Positions 11,756 through 23,064 are shown, counted from the first letter of the stretch. The stretch is DNA of 64,000 bases from Eonycteris spelaea (GCA_003508835.1 PUFA01000674.1:62001-126000), one strand, 5' to 3'. Program-made: numbers and translations. Notes: generated from the letters alone by a model not told the origin.

Positions 11756-12685
11756 TGTCTTTCCTTAACATTTCAGTCGCCTCTGTTAATTTTAAGACTA
11801 TTTCAGAAAAAGGCAACCTCAGATTCTTGGTCTCACTTGGAACCTTCAAAATACCATTCAAAATAGGCATTCCACTCATTTTTTCTTTAATCTATTTTAG
11901 TGCTATTATTGTCCAATATAGTTTTAAGAGAATAAAGTTTGGGAATCTCAAAAGTTCCCCAGAGTGGCCACTGATTTTCTGAATCACTTTTATTCGATTT
12001 TGCACATTTAGTTAAATATGCTCATGAAAATTGCTGGTGGCTTTTAACTATGTCCTCTGCTGGCATCGATGGCAAAAGAGGGATAGTCACAGAATATTTA
12101 GATAGCTGAGATCTCATTTTTCAGAGACTCTTCTCTAGAGCAAAGGGCCCAAGACAAATTACAACAGCTTTAGCAACCTACAGGTCAGACACCAGCCAGC
12201 CTTACTCTAAATAGTCCAAAAGACCAAGCCAAAAGCTACAAACCAGTTCAGAAAAAATAACTGACCTCAGGGAGCCCAGTTAGAGGCTGAACTTGGTGGC
12301 ACTTCTCTCTCTGAGACAGCAGTCTAACATGGGGCCAAACTGACTAATTTCAGTAGAAATAACCTGTGACCCAAACGGATCTTTAGGCAAAAGCCATTTT
12401 TGTCCAAAGACAACCATTTCCAAAGAAATCAGGCCAATGTGTCAAATTGAGTAATCACAGACAACAGGGGGACAAATAGACAAGCCCTTGCTAACACATA
12501 CACACACAAAAATAAATCCCCTGAACAATTCCCAAATAAAGTGCAGAGAACTTCAAAATGCAAAAAGCAGAAGCTCCATTCCAGGAGGCTCACTCTAATC
12601 TTCCTAATTAGAGAGCAAGCCTTTATTCTAAGTGGCTCTATGGTGGCTCACCTGCCCTGACACCATCTGATTGTTCTTCCCTGAA

Positions 12686-12703
12686 ATCTCAGAGAAGCCC
12701 CCA
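12686..12703 (-). other. ERV primer-binding site, tRNA-Pro type
   Basis: On the minus strand, three bases after the CA end of the 5'LTR, the sequence reads TGGGGGCTTCTCTGAGAT. It agrees at about 14 of 18 positions with the primer site complementary to tRNA-Pro used by many gammaretroviruses. This supports a class I ERV and fixes the inner edge of the 5'LTR. Confidence 0.7.
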
Positions 12704-12706
12704 AAA

Positions 12707-13009
12707 TGTCGACTAGGTACTTTGTCACCAAAAGGATTTATTTAGGAAAAAATAAAGCTTTCAACCCAGTGCATGAAGACATGTCAAGCTGTGTGCACAT
12801 TTGGCCTTGGTGCCAGTATGGAGGGGTATTTATAGAAAGAAAAGGAAGATAGAGACATAAAGCTTTATTATAAACAGAGTTTTTCTTGTAGGGTTTTTGT
12901 GTGTGGGGGTTGTGATTACATAGATTGCGAGAAGTTCCATAAGTCCTACCTCATCTCATAGACTCTTCTGACTGATTAGTTTACTTAAAGTTCCAGTTAG
13001 TCTTAATCA
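12707..13009 (-). repeat. 5' LTR of the class I ERV
   Basis: Plus-strand start 'tgtcgactagg' and end 'gtcttaatca' give TG...CA in the minus orientation. It is the partner of 7915-8241. The inner edge abuts the primer-binding site. Many substitutions and small gaps separate the two LTRs. Confidence 0.7.
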
Positions 13010-13217
13010 CCAGCTTATGCACACAGGCCACCCAACCAAGGAAGTCTTCCTCTTGAAAGCCATGAAAACCTATGTAACTACGTAACTGACCACAGGATTG
13101 ACCCCTTATCACTTTTCACACCCTAATTCCACTCGTGTTTTAAATTTGCCAATAAAATACAAATCCACAAAACCCTAACAAATTACACTGGACTTCGATA
13201 AAGACAGAACCCCTTAG

Positions 13218-13282
<65 letters not shown>

Positions 13283-14600
13283 CCCCACTATCTCTTTATC
13301 TCCAATCCCAGAACTTCCTGTGTGTCCCTGGCGTGTTGTGTACCCTCAAAAGTGAGTTCACACCTACCTGTGTGAATGAGAAATGCCACCAGGCTATGCA
13401 TTGAAGAAAAAATTGGCTATTTTATTGAAAATGGTGTCACCCAGGAGGTGGGAAAGCCAGTGCTCAAAAGTCTGAACTCCCTGATGGCTTACAGACAAGA
13501 AATCTTGTAGAGAGGAAATCATGAGTAATCCTGAGTAAGGTGTTTGGTAGTAGGTCTCGCTGATTCGTCTTCGATTAGGTTAAGTGGTTAATTTTCATCG
13601 CCTTCCCTGCTTCCCTGTTAGTGTAGCCTTGTCTGGATTCAGGGGATTTGGTGGGGTGCTTGTTGGCTTTGTGGGCTGAAATACATCTTACAAGCGCTAG
13701 TCAGTAGGTTGACCTGGTGTGCAGGAGTGGGAGCTGTATGTTTGTGCTCTCACTCATTCCATGCTATTAGTATGTCCATGACTTGGTTACTTGTCCTTCC
13801 AGCAGTCTAACTGGTCAGTCCTCAGCTAACACTTTCTATAATGGTTAACAGGGAGCCAGTGGCTTCTACCAGTGGCTGTTAGTGTAAACTAACTTACAAA
13901 CTTATTTTATTTTTCTGAGATATTAATTCTCCAGCTTCACCAGAACCTGTGAGTAATAAACCTTGCTTTTCATAGTTCTCTGGTGGTTGTGCAATTTCAA
14001 TCAGGATCTGGTTCAGCCACACATTGACGCTGGTCCAAGTAAAAAGCAAGTAGGGGCCCAGGCCAGCGCCCCAGGCCTTCCTCACCTATAGCATCACTAT
14101 CAACAAGCTGAAACTTAAAGGAACAATGATGAAATATATTATCATGAAGAGTGGTTAAGGTCTGATGTAGAAAGATTGAGGAATACAAAAGTGAAAAGTG
14201 TAGTTTCAGGTTTTCCTGCAATGGAATTATACAAATGGTCTTAGTAGTTAAATGTAGGTTTTGCTACATGTGTAATGACAATTCTATTTGTAAAACAAGA
14301 ACAAATTACTTACACTGATATATGCCATTTGAGAAGAAATCATTCTTCAGAAATCCATATGGCCCGTGAAATAAACATGAATTTCCAAATATTTCTGATG
14401 AAGTTTGGAAAAAACTTTGTGAAGGCAGGAAAAGGACAGAAAGAAAAACTGTCTATACACAGACAGAGTAGGAAAGCATAATAAAGCTAAATTTAAGTTA
14501 AACTCCACAAATGGAAATTCCAGCACATAAAAAGAGCATGAGCTACAACCACAATCTGATTGAAAGTTTACAGTCTCTGGCTCTGATGACAGGATCAAGG
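13010..14600. other. Unclassified, possibly older LTR material; (TC)n microsatellite
   Basis: No gene. A pure TC run of about 58 bp lies at 13224-13282. Upstream of it an AATAAA sits at 13152, and the surroundings (polyadenylation signal, then a pyrimidine-rich stretch) look LTR-like, but I could not assign a family. The segment 13890-14110 has a minus-strand frame of 63 codons with no recognisable domain. From 14370 the sequence is the ordinary 3' flank of OR pseudogene 1. Confidence 0.35.
13224..13282. repeat. (TC)n microsatellite
   Basis: Uninterrupted TC dinucleotide run followed by a short C run. A simple repeat; no array with unique spacers. Confidence 0.95.
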
Positions 14601-14619
14601 ACACATTTTCAGCCTCAGG

Positions 14620-15504
14620 ACTATTTTTCTTTTATAGCTCATCCCAAAGAGTCTCTTCAGAGCCCCTTTATGTATTTGCTTCTGGCTGTAGATGATGGGG
14701 TTTCAGCATGGGTGTCCCACAGTGTACGTCACTGAGGCTACTGCACTTGTCTGTGAGCTGTTGGTAGCAACAGAGCTGAGGTACACTCCTAGGACCGTAC
14801 AGTATAATAAGGAGAAAGTGAGAGGTGATACACACAAGTATAAAATGCTTTACACTTTCTGAGCTGATGACATTCCACTTACATAGGAAATGATCTTCCT
14901 GTAAGAGCAAAGAACACCAGTTAGGGGACCACCAGTCAGCAGGGCAGCTCCAAAATACATCACCATGTTACTAAGAAAGGTGTCAGAACAGACAATTACA
15001 CCATCTGATTGAGTTTACAGATACAGTGGTGAATTTCCAAGTCTATACAGAAGAATAGTTGCAACACCATTAAGCTTTGCAACAAGGAATACAGGGTACT
15101 CATGATTCCAGAACACTAGAATCACAGATCCAAGGATTTATGATGTCTGTGTAGTGCAGTCAGTGGGTGAAAGATGGCCACAAACCAGTCATAGGCCATC
15201 ATGGTCAGGAGAATCATCCAATACTATAAAGAGCATGAAAATATACATCTGGGTGATGCAGTCTTCATAGGTGATAAGTTTTCTCTGTGTCAGGATGTTC
15301 ACCAGCATCTTTGGGATGAAGGTAGACCAGATGTCCACCAAGGGCAGGTTGGAGAGAAGTACATGGGTGTACTGTGAAGGTGAGATGATGAGCAGGTTTC
15401 CAAATACAGTGACCAGAGCCCAAATATGATGAGCTGCAGTTCTGGTTCCTCTGAAAGTCAGAAGAAGGAAATTCTGAAACTCTTGTAAGATTCTCTGGTT
15501 CCAT
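14620..15504 (-). pseudogene. Olfactory receptor pseudogene 1 (family 7-like)
   Basis: A class II olfactory receptor, a seven-helix GPCR of olfactory neurons, by homology to the three better copies in this window. The start ATG (15502-15504) opens '[12 protein letters not shown]', the usual family-7 N-terminus. Later fragments in shifting frames carry the '[22 protein letters not shown]' extracellular-loop/TM3 lead-in (15340-15240) and, at 14730-14640, the degraded TM7 'MLKPHH'-type end in place of PMLNPFIY. Multiple frameshifts, loss of the MAYDRF region context and a lost TM5 frame make it clearly non-functional. It is the most degraded of the four ORs. Orientation matches the others, as expected of a tandem cluster. 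Confidence 0.8.
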
Positions 15505-16340
15505 GGTGGAAGAGGTGACTTACAAGAAAGAGGTAAATAATGAGTAAATTTCATACAAACTGCATTACTCACATAGCTCTAATGCTAAAGTTTATATTTT
15601 GCAGTCAAGAAATTAATTTCAACATGTTTTATATGGATCTGCCCCTCTTGGAGTTTCCTGTCATTTCACATTTGGAAGTTTTATTCCAATCTGCTTTTTT
15701 AAAGGGTCATGTAGTTACATTTAAATGAGACATTCTTCATGCATTTCAGGAATATTAATTTTTGCTGACCATGTTTTAGGCACTGTCTTGGCTGTGTGTA
15801 TAGATGCTGAAGAACAAAATTCCCTTCAATTCAATGATAAGGAAAGAATGTAGAAGAAAATAATAATAAAAAAACTATATAACATATCAGACAGTGGCAG
15901 GTGGCATGAAGAAAGGAAAGCAGGTCTAAAGGAGAAATTAATTAGGGCATTGTGTTTTTATATGGGTTTTAGGCAAGACCTGAAAATGAGATATTAGAAC
16001 AGACACCTGAAGGAAGAGGGGGAGTTGCCAGGTTATTGGGCAACTGTGTACCTCACAGAGGAATGGCCAGTGCAAAGGCCCAGGAGAAGCAGAAGGGGTT
16101 AGTGATTTGCACAAAAGTTAATATCAGAGTATTCATTGGCCCTAATTATGATATTTTCAGGTTGCTTCTAGGCAGTAGTTTTCCACCAGAAATAATTTTG
16201 TCCCTGAGGTATCTGGTATCTGAAGGGATACTGCTCAACACTGACAATCCACAGAAATCAGCCCCTAAAATTATTACCCTGCCGCTAATGTCAATAATAA
16301 GAGGTAAGGAAACCTAGTCGAAACCTGTACTTAAATGTGA
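15505..16340. other. Array-unit flank 5' of OR pseudogene 1
   Basis: Corresponds to 23065-23400, 34290-34960 and 51430-52170 downstream of the other ORs. Shared wording includes 'agacc.caaggaag' and 'gccagtgcaaag' (16067-16080). A 93-codon frame at 16036-16317 has no homology I can recognise and is not preserved in the paralogues. Confidence 0.5.
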
Positions 16341-16344
16341 GTGT

Positions 16345-16495
16345 GCCTACGAATCAACAAGGTCCTCCTGGAAATGTAGAATTAGATCCATCAGGTCCTG
16401 CAGAGCCCAGAGACTCTGCATTTCTAACAAGCTCGCATGTGGTGTTGATGCTACAGGTCCTGGTCTAGGCTCTTGTTTGAGCAGCAAGGCTGAAG
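16345..16495 (+). mobile_element. MER5A-like hAT-Charlie DNA transposon relic
   Basis: Non-autonomous element. It has the pattern 'gcatttctaacaagct' followed by 'tg.tgttgatgct.caggtcctgg' that marks MER5A. Similar pieces at 19.9, 31.6, 48.8, 38.4 and 55.7 kb are paralogues in the duplicated units. Confidence 0.55.
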
Positions 16496-16663
16496 CCCTG
16501 TCAAGGGTAGGCAGTTTTAGGTATTCTTACCCAAAAATCATTTCTGCATGTAATTTTGAATGAATAGTGTATGCACTCACTCCAGAGGCTGTGATGAATT
16601 CTGTGTTTGTTTCTTTTATATGAGGGCACTTGAGTGAAACATAATCATACACTTTTGGAAAAG

Positions 16664-17142
16664 ATTTCATAGTGGGCAGATTAAAAAGCTCCAAAAGATG
16701 TTGACATCCTAATCCCCAGGGACTTTGAATGTGATATTTTTTAAATCAGGGGAGATTAGGATAGCAGAGGGAACAGGGTTGCTAGTCAGCTAACTTTAAG
16801 ATAGAAGATGAGCCAGTATCATCCAGATTAGGCTAATGTAATCACAATGCTCCTCTACAGCAGAAGAAGACACAAGAGGAAAATACTACACTGCTGGCTT
16901 TGAAGAAGGATGAGGGGCTTGACCCTTGGACTGTGGGAGCCAGAATGCAAACTGGAATTGGAAAGAAAACAGATTTCCCTAGAGACTTCACAAGGAACTC
17001 AGCCCTTCAGACATTTTGATATTCACCCATGAGGACACATTTAAGTCTCACATTCAGACCTATGAGATATATATAAATATATACTTTTGTTTTAAACATT
17101 ATGTGGAAATATTTTATAGCAGTATTATAAATCTAATACAAA
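16664..17142 (+). mobile_element. MaLR solo LTR, MLT1D-like (copy 2)
   Basis: Same layout as the copy at 156-638: 'ctccaaaagatgttgacatcctaatcccc', 'ctggctttgaag', and a tail near 'tttatagcagtattataaatctaata'. The 60 bases just upstream (16565-16630, 'cactc.ctccagaggctgtgatgaattc') also match 60-115, so the flanks are duplicated too. Confidence 0.6.
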
Positions 17143-17350
17143 CCTTTATTCAAAAATTTGCTGAGTGACCTGAATTGAAGCCTCTTAATCATTAACTTCC
17201 TTTGGGTAAGTGCATTTTACTTCTAAAAACCCACATGAAGTAGAAGAAATTTTAAGTTGAGTTGGAGATATTCTGCTTCATTACCTGGTTCAGTGAAGAC
17301 AACATTGAATATGTATAAACGTGATCTGACTATGATGTCTTTGATGCATT

Positions 17351-17964
17351 AAAATTTAAGGTACTTATCTTTGTCTGGCATCACTCAGCATAATAACCAC
17401 TAGGTCCATCTGTGTTATTGCAAACTGTAGGATTTTAATGTGCTTAGGCTAAGTAATATTCCATTGTACACATGAACCATAATGTTTTTATTCAATCATC
17501 TGTGGATGGGCATTTAGGTTGCTTCTATATCTTTGCTATTGTAAATTGTGCTGCTATGAATATTCAGATGCATAGATCTTTACAAATTATTGTTTTGGTT
17601 TTCTCTGGATAAATACCCTGAAGTGCAATGCTAGGTTAAAGGTATATCCATTTTTAAGTTTTGGAGAAAACCTCTGATCAAAAACAGACTCCCAAATATA
17701 GAGGACAATTTGGTGACAAAAAGAGGAGAGGGGGCTAGTAGAATGGAATGAAGGGTTAAAGAAGTACAAATGACTAATTGATAGATGGTCAACAACTGGG
17801 GAGCTGGCATATAAAATGCAGTTAACATTCCTATAATGGCTAGGCAGAAAACCATAGAAGAGAAGGAGCAAATAGGGGGATTGTTTTATAAATTATACAC
17901 ATGTCTGATCCATGTACTATATACTTGAAACTAATAAAATAAAATTGAGGAAAAATTAAGGTAC
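17351..17964 (+). mobile_element. Twin-primed (5'-inverted) LINE-1 insertion
   Basis: The left part (17365 to about 17660) is the end of L1 ORF2 in antisense ('taatattccattgtacacatg', 'ttgctattgtaaattgtgctgctatgaa'). The right part (about 17665-17950) is L1 3'UTR in sense orientation, ending 'tatacttgaaactaataaaataaaa'. A 14-bp target-site duplication encloses both: 17351-17364 and 17951-17964 read 'aaaa(t/a)ttaaggtac' with one mismatch. An inverted 5' segment joined to a sense 3' end between TSDs is the standard twin-priming product. Confidence 0.75.
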
Positions 17965-18139
17965 AACCCATGACCTTAATTTCTCCCTCACTGAACTACA
18001 ATACTTTTGTTTCTTATCACTCTATACTCTTTCCCTACAAGCAGGTCAGTCCTCAGTTTTTATTCCCCAAGGGCATGACAGAATTTTTCATTAAAAGTCT
18101 AGGCAACAGTGACCACTAGAAAGCCTGAGAGTGGGAAAG

Positions 18140-18560
18140 GAATTTTTTTAACTGGTGCAACGGAGAATGTAAATAAGTAACAACTGAAAATCTATGCAGC
18201 CTCACCAGTAATGAAATAATTCAAAGTAAAACTATTTGGTATTCCTCTTTAGACATTATGTAATTATTTTCATGTAAATAAGATGAGAGAAGATATCATA
18301 ATGTATGTCTCAGGAATGGCTATTGCAAGGTAGTTTTTAACTCTTCTCTACTAAATCTTTTCAATGAATGCAAAAATGTTCAAATCAAAGTTTTAATACA
18401 AGCACTCACTTCACTGGGCTCTCACACCTGACACCTGATCTACTCACTCCCAAACAGAAAACTCCTCAGATGTGTTTTCATTCACGCAACCATTTTATGC
18501 ATCTTCACTCATTCTACAGTGTCACCAAATGGACTCCCATGCACATCACTCACTGTTAAG
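18140..18560. other. Array-unit segment X, no gene
   Basis: Contains 'cagcctcaccagtaatgaaataattcaaagtaaa'-type wording also present after the L1 stumps at 28600 and 45860, and 'tatt cctcttt.agac' also at 37290 and 54650. A conserved non-coding block of the unit. The 63-codon frame at 18368-18559 is not maintained in the paralogues. Confidence 0.5.
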
Positions 18561-18639
18561 TATAAATCCTGTATTGCTGATGCATGCTTATTAAAATATT
18601 AAATAACTTAATAATATTAGTTACTTCACCAAAAGTAAA

Positions 18640-18950
18640 ACACAGTGATCACTTGTCTCTGGGCAGGGCTGAGCTCTCATGTGGCTCATAAACTCAGATT
18701 CCCTCTGACCTTTTCCTGAACTACTTGCTGGGTTCAAAGTTTCACCTGGGTAGGGTCTCTGAGAGGATAGTTTCTGTGTGAAAGTCTGATTCCTACCTGA
18801 ATGGTTTGTGATGGAGACTGAAACTCTGTCCTCAATCGAGAAACAGGAAGGAGAAGCATCAGTTCCGAGCCTGCTTAGAAGTCAAAAGCAACAACCTTTG
18901 TCCTGTCCACCAATGCTCTACAAGTTGAGGGACTGCAGAGAGGTGGTGTG

Positions 18951-19016
<66 letters not shown>

Positions 19017-19150
19017 CTCCTCATCAGACACATGTCCTTCCTGTTATTCCAACCTCTAAGCACATGCCCCTCTGGGCCTCTGGAATAAACAGAAAGAAAA
19101 TTTCCCCTAATGATTCTCTGACCCCAAATGACCATGTTAGAAGTCAAGTG
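18640..19150. repeat. Unclassified repeat R, copy 1 of 6
   Basis: About 500 bp, shared with 25850-26415, 29095-29580, 40030-40560, 46365-46860 and 57360-57900. Landmarks in order: 'ctctgggc', 'ctgacc.t.tcctgaa', 'gactcacctgggtggggtc', 'aagtctga.ttcct', 'agacagcaggaagga', 'gtcaaaagcaacaac', 'aagtcaagtgaat'. I do not recognise it. It could be unclassified LTR or simply unit sequence. This copy has been expanded by a TC microsatellite (18952-19020). Confidence 0.6.
18952..19020. repeat. (TC)n microsatellite
   Basis: TC dinucleotide run of about 69 bp with one interruption. The equivalent positions of the paralogues (29435, 46690) have only 'ctctctctat', so the expansion happened in this copy alone. 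Confidence 0.95.
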
Positions 19151-19257
19151 AATTTAGTGTTTATTTCTCCGTGTCTATGAACTCCATGCTCTACAGGGTC
19201 TAACTTCCTACCACTTTATTTCAACCCTGACTTCATTTTTCTCCAAAGACAGAGACC

Positions 19258-19271
19258 AAGAAATCTATCAG
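19258..19271. other. Empty target site paralogous to the RHOG retrocopy insertion
   Basis: Reads 'aagaaatctatcag' with the flanks continuous on both sides ('gagacc' before, 'aaccaggtacca' after). In the other two units this 13- to 14-mer is duplicated on each side of a RHOG processed pseudogene. This unit therefore preserves the pre-insertion state. Confidence 0.8.
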
Positions 19272-19554
19272 AACCAGGTACCACTAATCTATAAAGCAGA
19301 TTTGTGATGGGACACAGACTGATGTCTCCAGAGAATTGCTATGCCCTCTACAAAAATGGGAGAGATGTGCTCCTTTGATATGCAATTCTGGGCACCACAC
19401 TCTTAGCTTCCTAACTCATTTGTCAAAATAATTAAGAATTTAGAACTTATACCACAAGTTAAGAGCAGTTTTATAGGCCCTCATTATGAAATGTTTGTTA
19501 ATTATGAGAGATGCACTTCAATAATTTTATTGCCGTGTAATCTGAGTTTAGCAT

Positions 19555-19735
19555 TTTATATACTATCTGATTTAAACTTTTTAAAAAGTCCATTCTATAA
19601 GGTAGTATTATTATGAACTCCATATTTTTATGTGGAAACGGAGCTTGAAGGAGTTTAGTGTCTGAGCCATGTTACAAAACTGAGTGAGAGTAGGCTTTGA
19701 TTGGAATCTTTCAGGATTCTTCCAGTTTTCAAACT
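19555..19735 (+). mobile_element. MIR SINE relic
   Basis: Follows the MIR core: 'gcattttata.actatctgatttaa', 'aggtagtattattatgaac', then a degraded 'ttaagtaacttgcccaaggtcac' region. Ancient mammalian tRNA-derived SINE. Paralogous pieces at 31290-31440 and 48495-48650. Confidence 0.6.
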
Positions 19736-19741
19736 CTGGGC

Positions 19742-19870
19742 CAGTGGTTCCCAACCTGCAATGATGTTGTCCTTGGACTATTTGGCAATGTCTATGCAGG
19801 TTGCTAAACACATACAACACCCAACACAAGTAATTATTATTCTTCAATTGTCAACATACAAAGGTGAGAG
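19742..19870 (+). mobile_element. MER20-like hAT-Charlie relic
   Basis: Starts 'cagtggttcccaacct' and continues 'atttggcaatgtct', 'gctaaaca', 'acaacacccaac'. This is the order of MER20-type non-autonomous DNA transposons. Copies in equivalent places at 31458-31585 and 48661-48785. Confidence 0.6.
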
Positions 19871-19884
19871 AAAACATTCTACCA

Positions 19885-20062
19885 TCTCTTCTTCATCTTC
19901 ACTGTCCATCCGAGTTACCTAAGATTCAAGTTCAAATGCAAAATCTGATTCTGCAAATCTTTGCAGGCCCAGAAATTCTGAGAATCAAACCACTCCCAGG
20001 TGATGCTGATGCTCAAGGTCCTGGTCTGAACACTACTCTTTGAGCAGCAAGTTGGTGGTTTC
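19885..20062 (+). mobile_element. MER5A-like hAT-Charlie relic
   Basis: Shows 'ttcaaatgcaaaatctgattctg', 'ggcccagaaattctgagaatc', and 'caggtgatgctgatgct', the MER5A order. Directly follows the MER20-like piece, as in the other two units. Confidence 0.6.
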
Positions 20063-20275
20063 GTGTTAGAATCAAGAGAATAGGCAGTTTTAGGTCTCCT
20101 GAACCAAGAGTCATTTCTGAATATAATTTTGAAGGAATAGTGTATTCATTCATTCCAGAGATCATTAAATTCATTGCTTTATATTTTATATAAATTTCAC
20201 GATCAACATTATATTATATACTTCTAGAAAAGTACCTTGTTCCATTCTTTTATATATATATGACTAAGAAAATTT

Positions 20276-20757
20276 TATAGTAGGCAGAATAAGAGCCTCC
20301 AAAAGATACCCACATCATAACTTCCAGAAATTTGTAATATGTTGTTTTTCACAGCAAGAAAGAAATAAGGTGCAGATGGAATAAGTTTGCTAATCACCTG
20401 ACTTTAAAAATATTGGCTATGATTTTGCACGTGGGGACTAATGCCATCACCGTGGTCCTAAAATGTGGAACAAGAAGGAAGAATAGTTGGAATCACAGGA
20501 ATATTGGAATATGTTACACTGCTGGCTTTGAAGGTGGAAAAAATTCGTGAACCAAGAATGCTTGTGGCCACGAGAAACCTGGAAATAGGAGAGGAAAGAG
20601 ATTCTCTTCTGAAGCCTCAGAAGGAAGCCAGCCTGCAGACATCATCATTTTAGTTCACTTCAGGCTTCTGACTTTCATAGCTATAGGTGAATCAATTTCT
20701 TTCTTTTAAATCCCTAGAGTGTAATTTGTTATAGCAGCAATAGCAATGTTATACGAC
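20276..20757 (+). mobile_element. MaLR solo LTR, MLT1D-like (copy 3)
   Basis: 'taggcagaataagagcctccaaaagata' near the start, 'gatttt.cacgtggggactaatgccatcacc' in the middle, 'tttgttatagcagcaatagcaatgttata' at the end. Equivalent to the copies at 32.0 and 49.2 kb that also precede an OR. Confidence 0.65.
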
Positions 20758-22130
20758 ATTTATCCAATAATTGTTTTTGTAGGAAACTGATGTTAAGCAT
20801 CTCATTTCATTCATTTTGGTTCCTCTGGGTAAGGACATTTTGTGTAATCCTCCACCCACTCCCTTGTAGAAGAAAAAAATCTAAGGCATTTTGGAGAGTT
20901 TGTCCCATTAGCTGGTACAGAGAATTCCCCGTTGCAGAAATGTAAATGTGATTCTGACTTTGAGGTCTTTGGACATTCAGATAGAAAACAATTCATTATT
21001 AAAATTCAAGACAGCAATTCTTCTTTAAGTCTTTGTCTCTAATTTCTATATTAAAAAATTTCATATTAATTCAACCTATCATCATTTTCATTCTTCCTCT
21101 CCAAATTTCTCTCTAATTTCCTTTTAAAATAATAGATGGGATTACTAATTATCTGTGTGTACATATATGTATGTGTTTTATTTATTAAAAACAGTATATA
21201 AATATACATATACACAAAATACTTACTCATGAAAGAGTTTTTCATCTCAAAAAATTTCTACAAAATTCATTTCTTCTGTAGCACATTCATCAGAATTATT
21301 ATTATCCACATTCCCATCAGAATAAGGAACTGATGCTCAGGGAGAATCAATTTTTCACAATTAATAACAATGTACTTAAAACTATCATACAATTTCCTGA
21401 ATTATGTATAATGACCCATGCAATATATACTCTCAATTCAGGAAATTAAAATTTTAAATATGTGCAGGAAAGGTCAAATATTTGGTGATAGAAGGAAATT
21501 TAACTTTGAGTGGTGAGCACACAATGCAATATTACATATTACGTGTTTTAAATTGGAGTCTTGATACATATATAATTATATAACGAAGGTCAGAGCAATA
21601 TTTATAAAAAGAAAAATTAAAAAGAAAAAAAGTGCAGCAGAAAAAGTCTAATAACATGGCTTAAAGTAGGATGCATAGCACAAGCAGCTGAGTCACAATT
21701 TAATTGGGGAGGGAGAAAAATACCACTGAGTAAAAAACAATGTGTCTTATATGGATATAAAAACTGTGAATTAATACGAGGCAAATTACACTTGGTAAAC
21801 TCATTTTTGTAAACAAGAAGATTAAACTACATATATAAATGAACTGTCAAAATTTGGTTCAAGACAGGAGTGCACTATAGCTTCATATGACATCATGGAT
21901 GAGCTCGAGACATGTAGTACAGAGACTCCCAGCTGATGCAGATCATGAGTATCTGAGCAGATATCAGAACAATTTCCAGGATACAATCCAACTGATATAA
22001 ATCACAGCATTCAGGACACTTTGTTATACAGCATTAGCTAACTGATAAAAATTAAGGCAAACAAAACTGAGGAAAATTATAATAATCTGCTGTTTTTATT
22101 TTTTGGCATGTGTTCTGATTTTCAAAGACA
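20758..22130. other. Array-unit flank between LTR and OR pseudogene 2
   Basis: AT-rich, no gene. Aligns by eye with 32500-33258 and 49690-50485. The part 21430-22060 is longer than in the younger units and has no feature that I recognise. Confidence 0.5.
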
Positions 22131-22139
22131 AATTCATGA

Positions 22140-23064
22140 TTAATATGTCTTTTTATTCCTGCAATTCCCCAAAAATCTTTTCAGAACCCTTTTTATGTCT
22201 TTATTCCTCAGATTGTAGATGAAGGGATTCAGCATGGGTTGACCACAGTGTACATCACTTAAGCTACTGCACTTGAGTATGAACTGTGGGTAATAGCAGA
22301 GCTCATGTACACTCTTAGGACTGTAAAATAAAATAAGGAGACAACTGAGGTGAGACACACAGGTAGAAAATGCTTTATACTTCCCCTGACCTGATGGATT
22401 CTGTGTACAGAGGAAACAATTTTAGGTAAAAGGATCCCAGCCAAAGGATCACCAGCCAGCACTCCAGCTCCAAAATAATTACCGTGTCATTAAGAAAGGT
22501 GTCAGAACAGGCAAGTTTGATCACCTGAGTAATGTCACAGAAATATTGGGGAATTTCTAAATCTGTGCAGAAGACAGCCTCAATACCAATAAGCTTTGTA
22601 ACAAGGAAATTAAGGCACTCATAATCCAGGACACCAGAACCAGCAGCCCACAGAGCCGGGGGTTCATGATGACTGTGTAGTGCAAGGGTGACAGATGGCC
22701 ACAAAATGGTTATAGGCCATCACAGTCAGGAGTAAGTCATCCAAAAAACCAAAGATGTGGAAAAATACATCTGTGATGCAGCCTTTATAGGATAACTTTG
22801 CTCTGAGTCTGGATGTTCACCAGCATCTTTGGGACGTGCTGGAGGTGAAACAGATGTCCACCAAGGACAGGTTGCAGAGGAAGAAGTACATGGGAGTATG
22901 GAGGGGGAGTCTGAGCTGACAGCCAGGATGATTAGCAGGTTTCCAAGCACAGTGATCAGGTACATGGAGAGAAAGAAGCCAAATATGAGGGGTTGCAGTT
23001 CTGGTTCCTCTGAAAGTTCCAGAAGGAGAAATTCTGAAAGTTGTGTATCATTGCCTGGTAGCAT
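22140..23064 (-). pseudogene. Olfactory receptor pseudogene 2 (family 7-like)
   Basis: Starts at 23064 with '[20 protein letters not shown]', then TM1 '[20 protein letters not shown]'. Good frame is lost near 22905, in the segment that should read HTPMYFFL. Later pieces in other frames keep the family-7 loop '[20 protein letters not shown]' with 'CSDTFLN', 'GDPLAGIL' and the TM7 signature '[20 protein letters not shown]' (about 22245-22190). The MAYDRY-type TM3 end is damaged. At least four frameshifts make it non-functional. Product class: odorant GPCR coupling to G-olf; named OR7-like from the N-terminus and the TM5-6 loop. Confidence 0.85.

Larger units (their letters stand above)
7915..13009 (-). 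mobile_element. Class I (gammaretrovirus-like) endogenous retrovirus, decayed
   Basis: Two diverged direct repeats of roughly 300-330 bp (7915-8241 and 12707-13009) flank about 4.5 kb of internal sequence. On the minus strand the order is 5'LTR, primer-binding site, proline-rich gag-like stretch (11755-11513), pol with an RNase H segment (10317-10132), polypurine tract, 3'LTR. The primer site matches tRNA-Pro and the RNase H segment has the gammaretroviral flavour, so class I ERV is the best call. At 5.1 kb it is well short of a full provirus: part of pol and most or all of env are missing, and every frame is broken. I found no clear target-site duplication (flanks 'aataa' and 'ccagc' differ). 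Confidence 0.75.

Noticed and set aside
11617..11982. A 121-codon plus-strand gene inside the ERV
   Set aside because: Runs antisense to the retroviral gag region and has no recognisable domain; best explained as a shadow frame.
18808..19147. Serine/leucine-rich frame at the TC run
   Set aside because: Caused by the (TC)n microsatellite inside repeat R.
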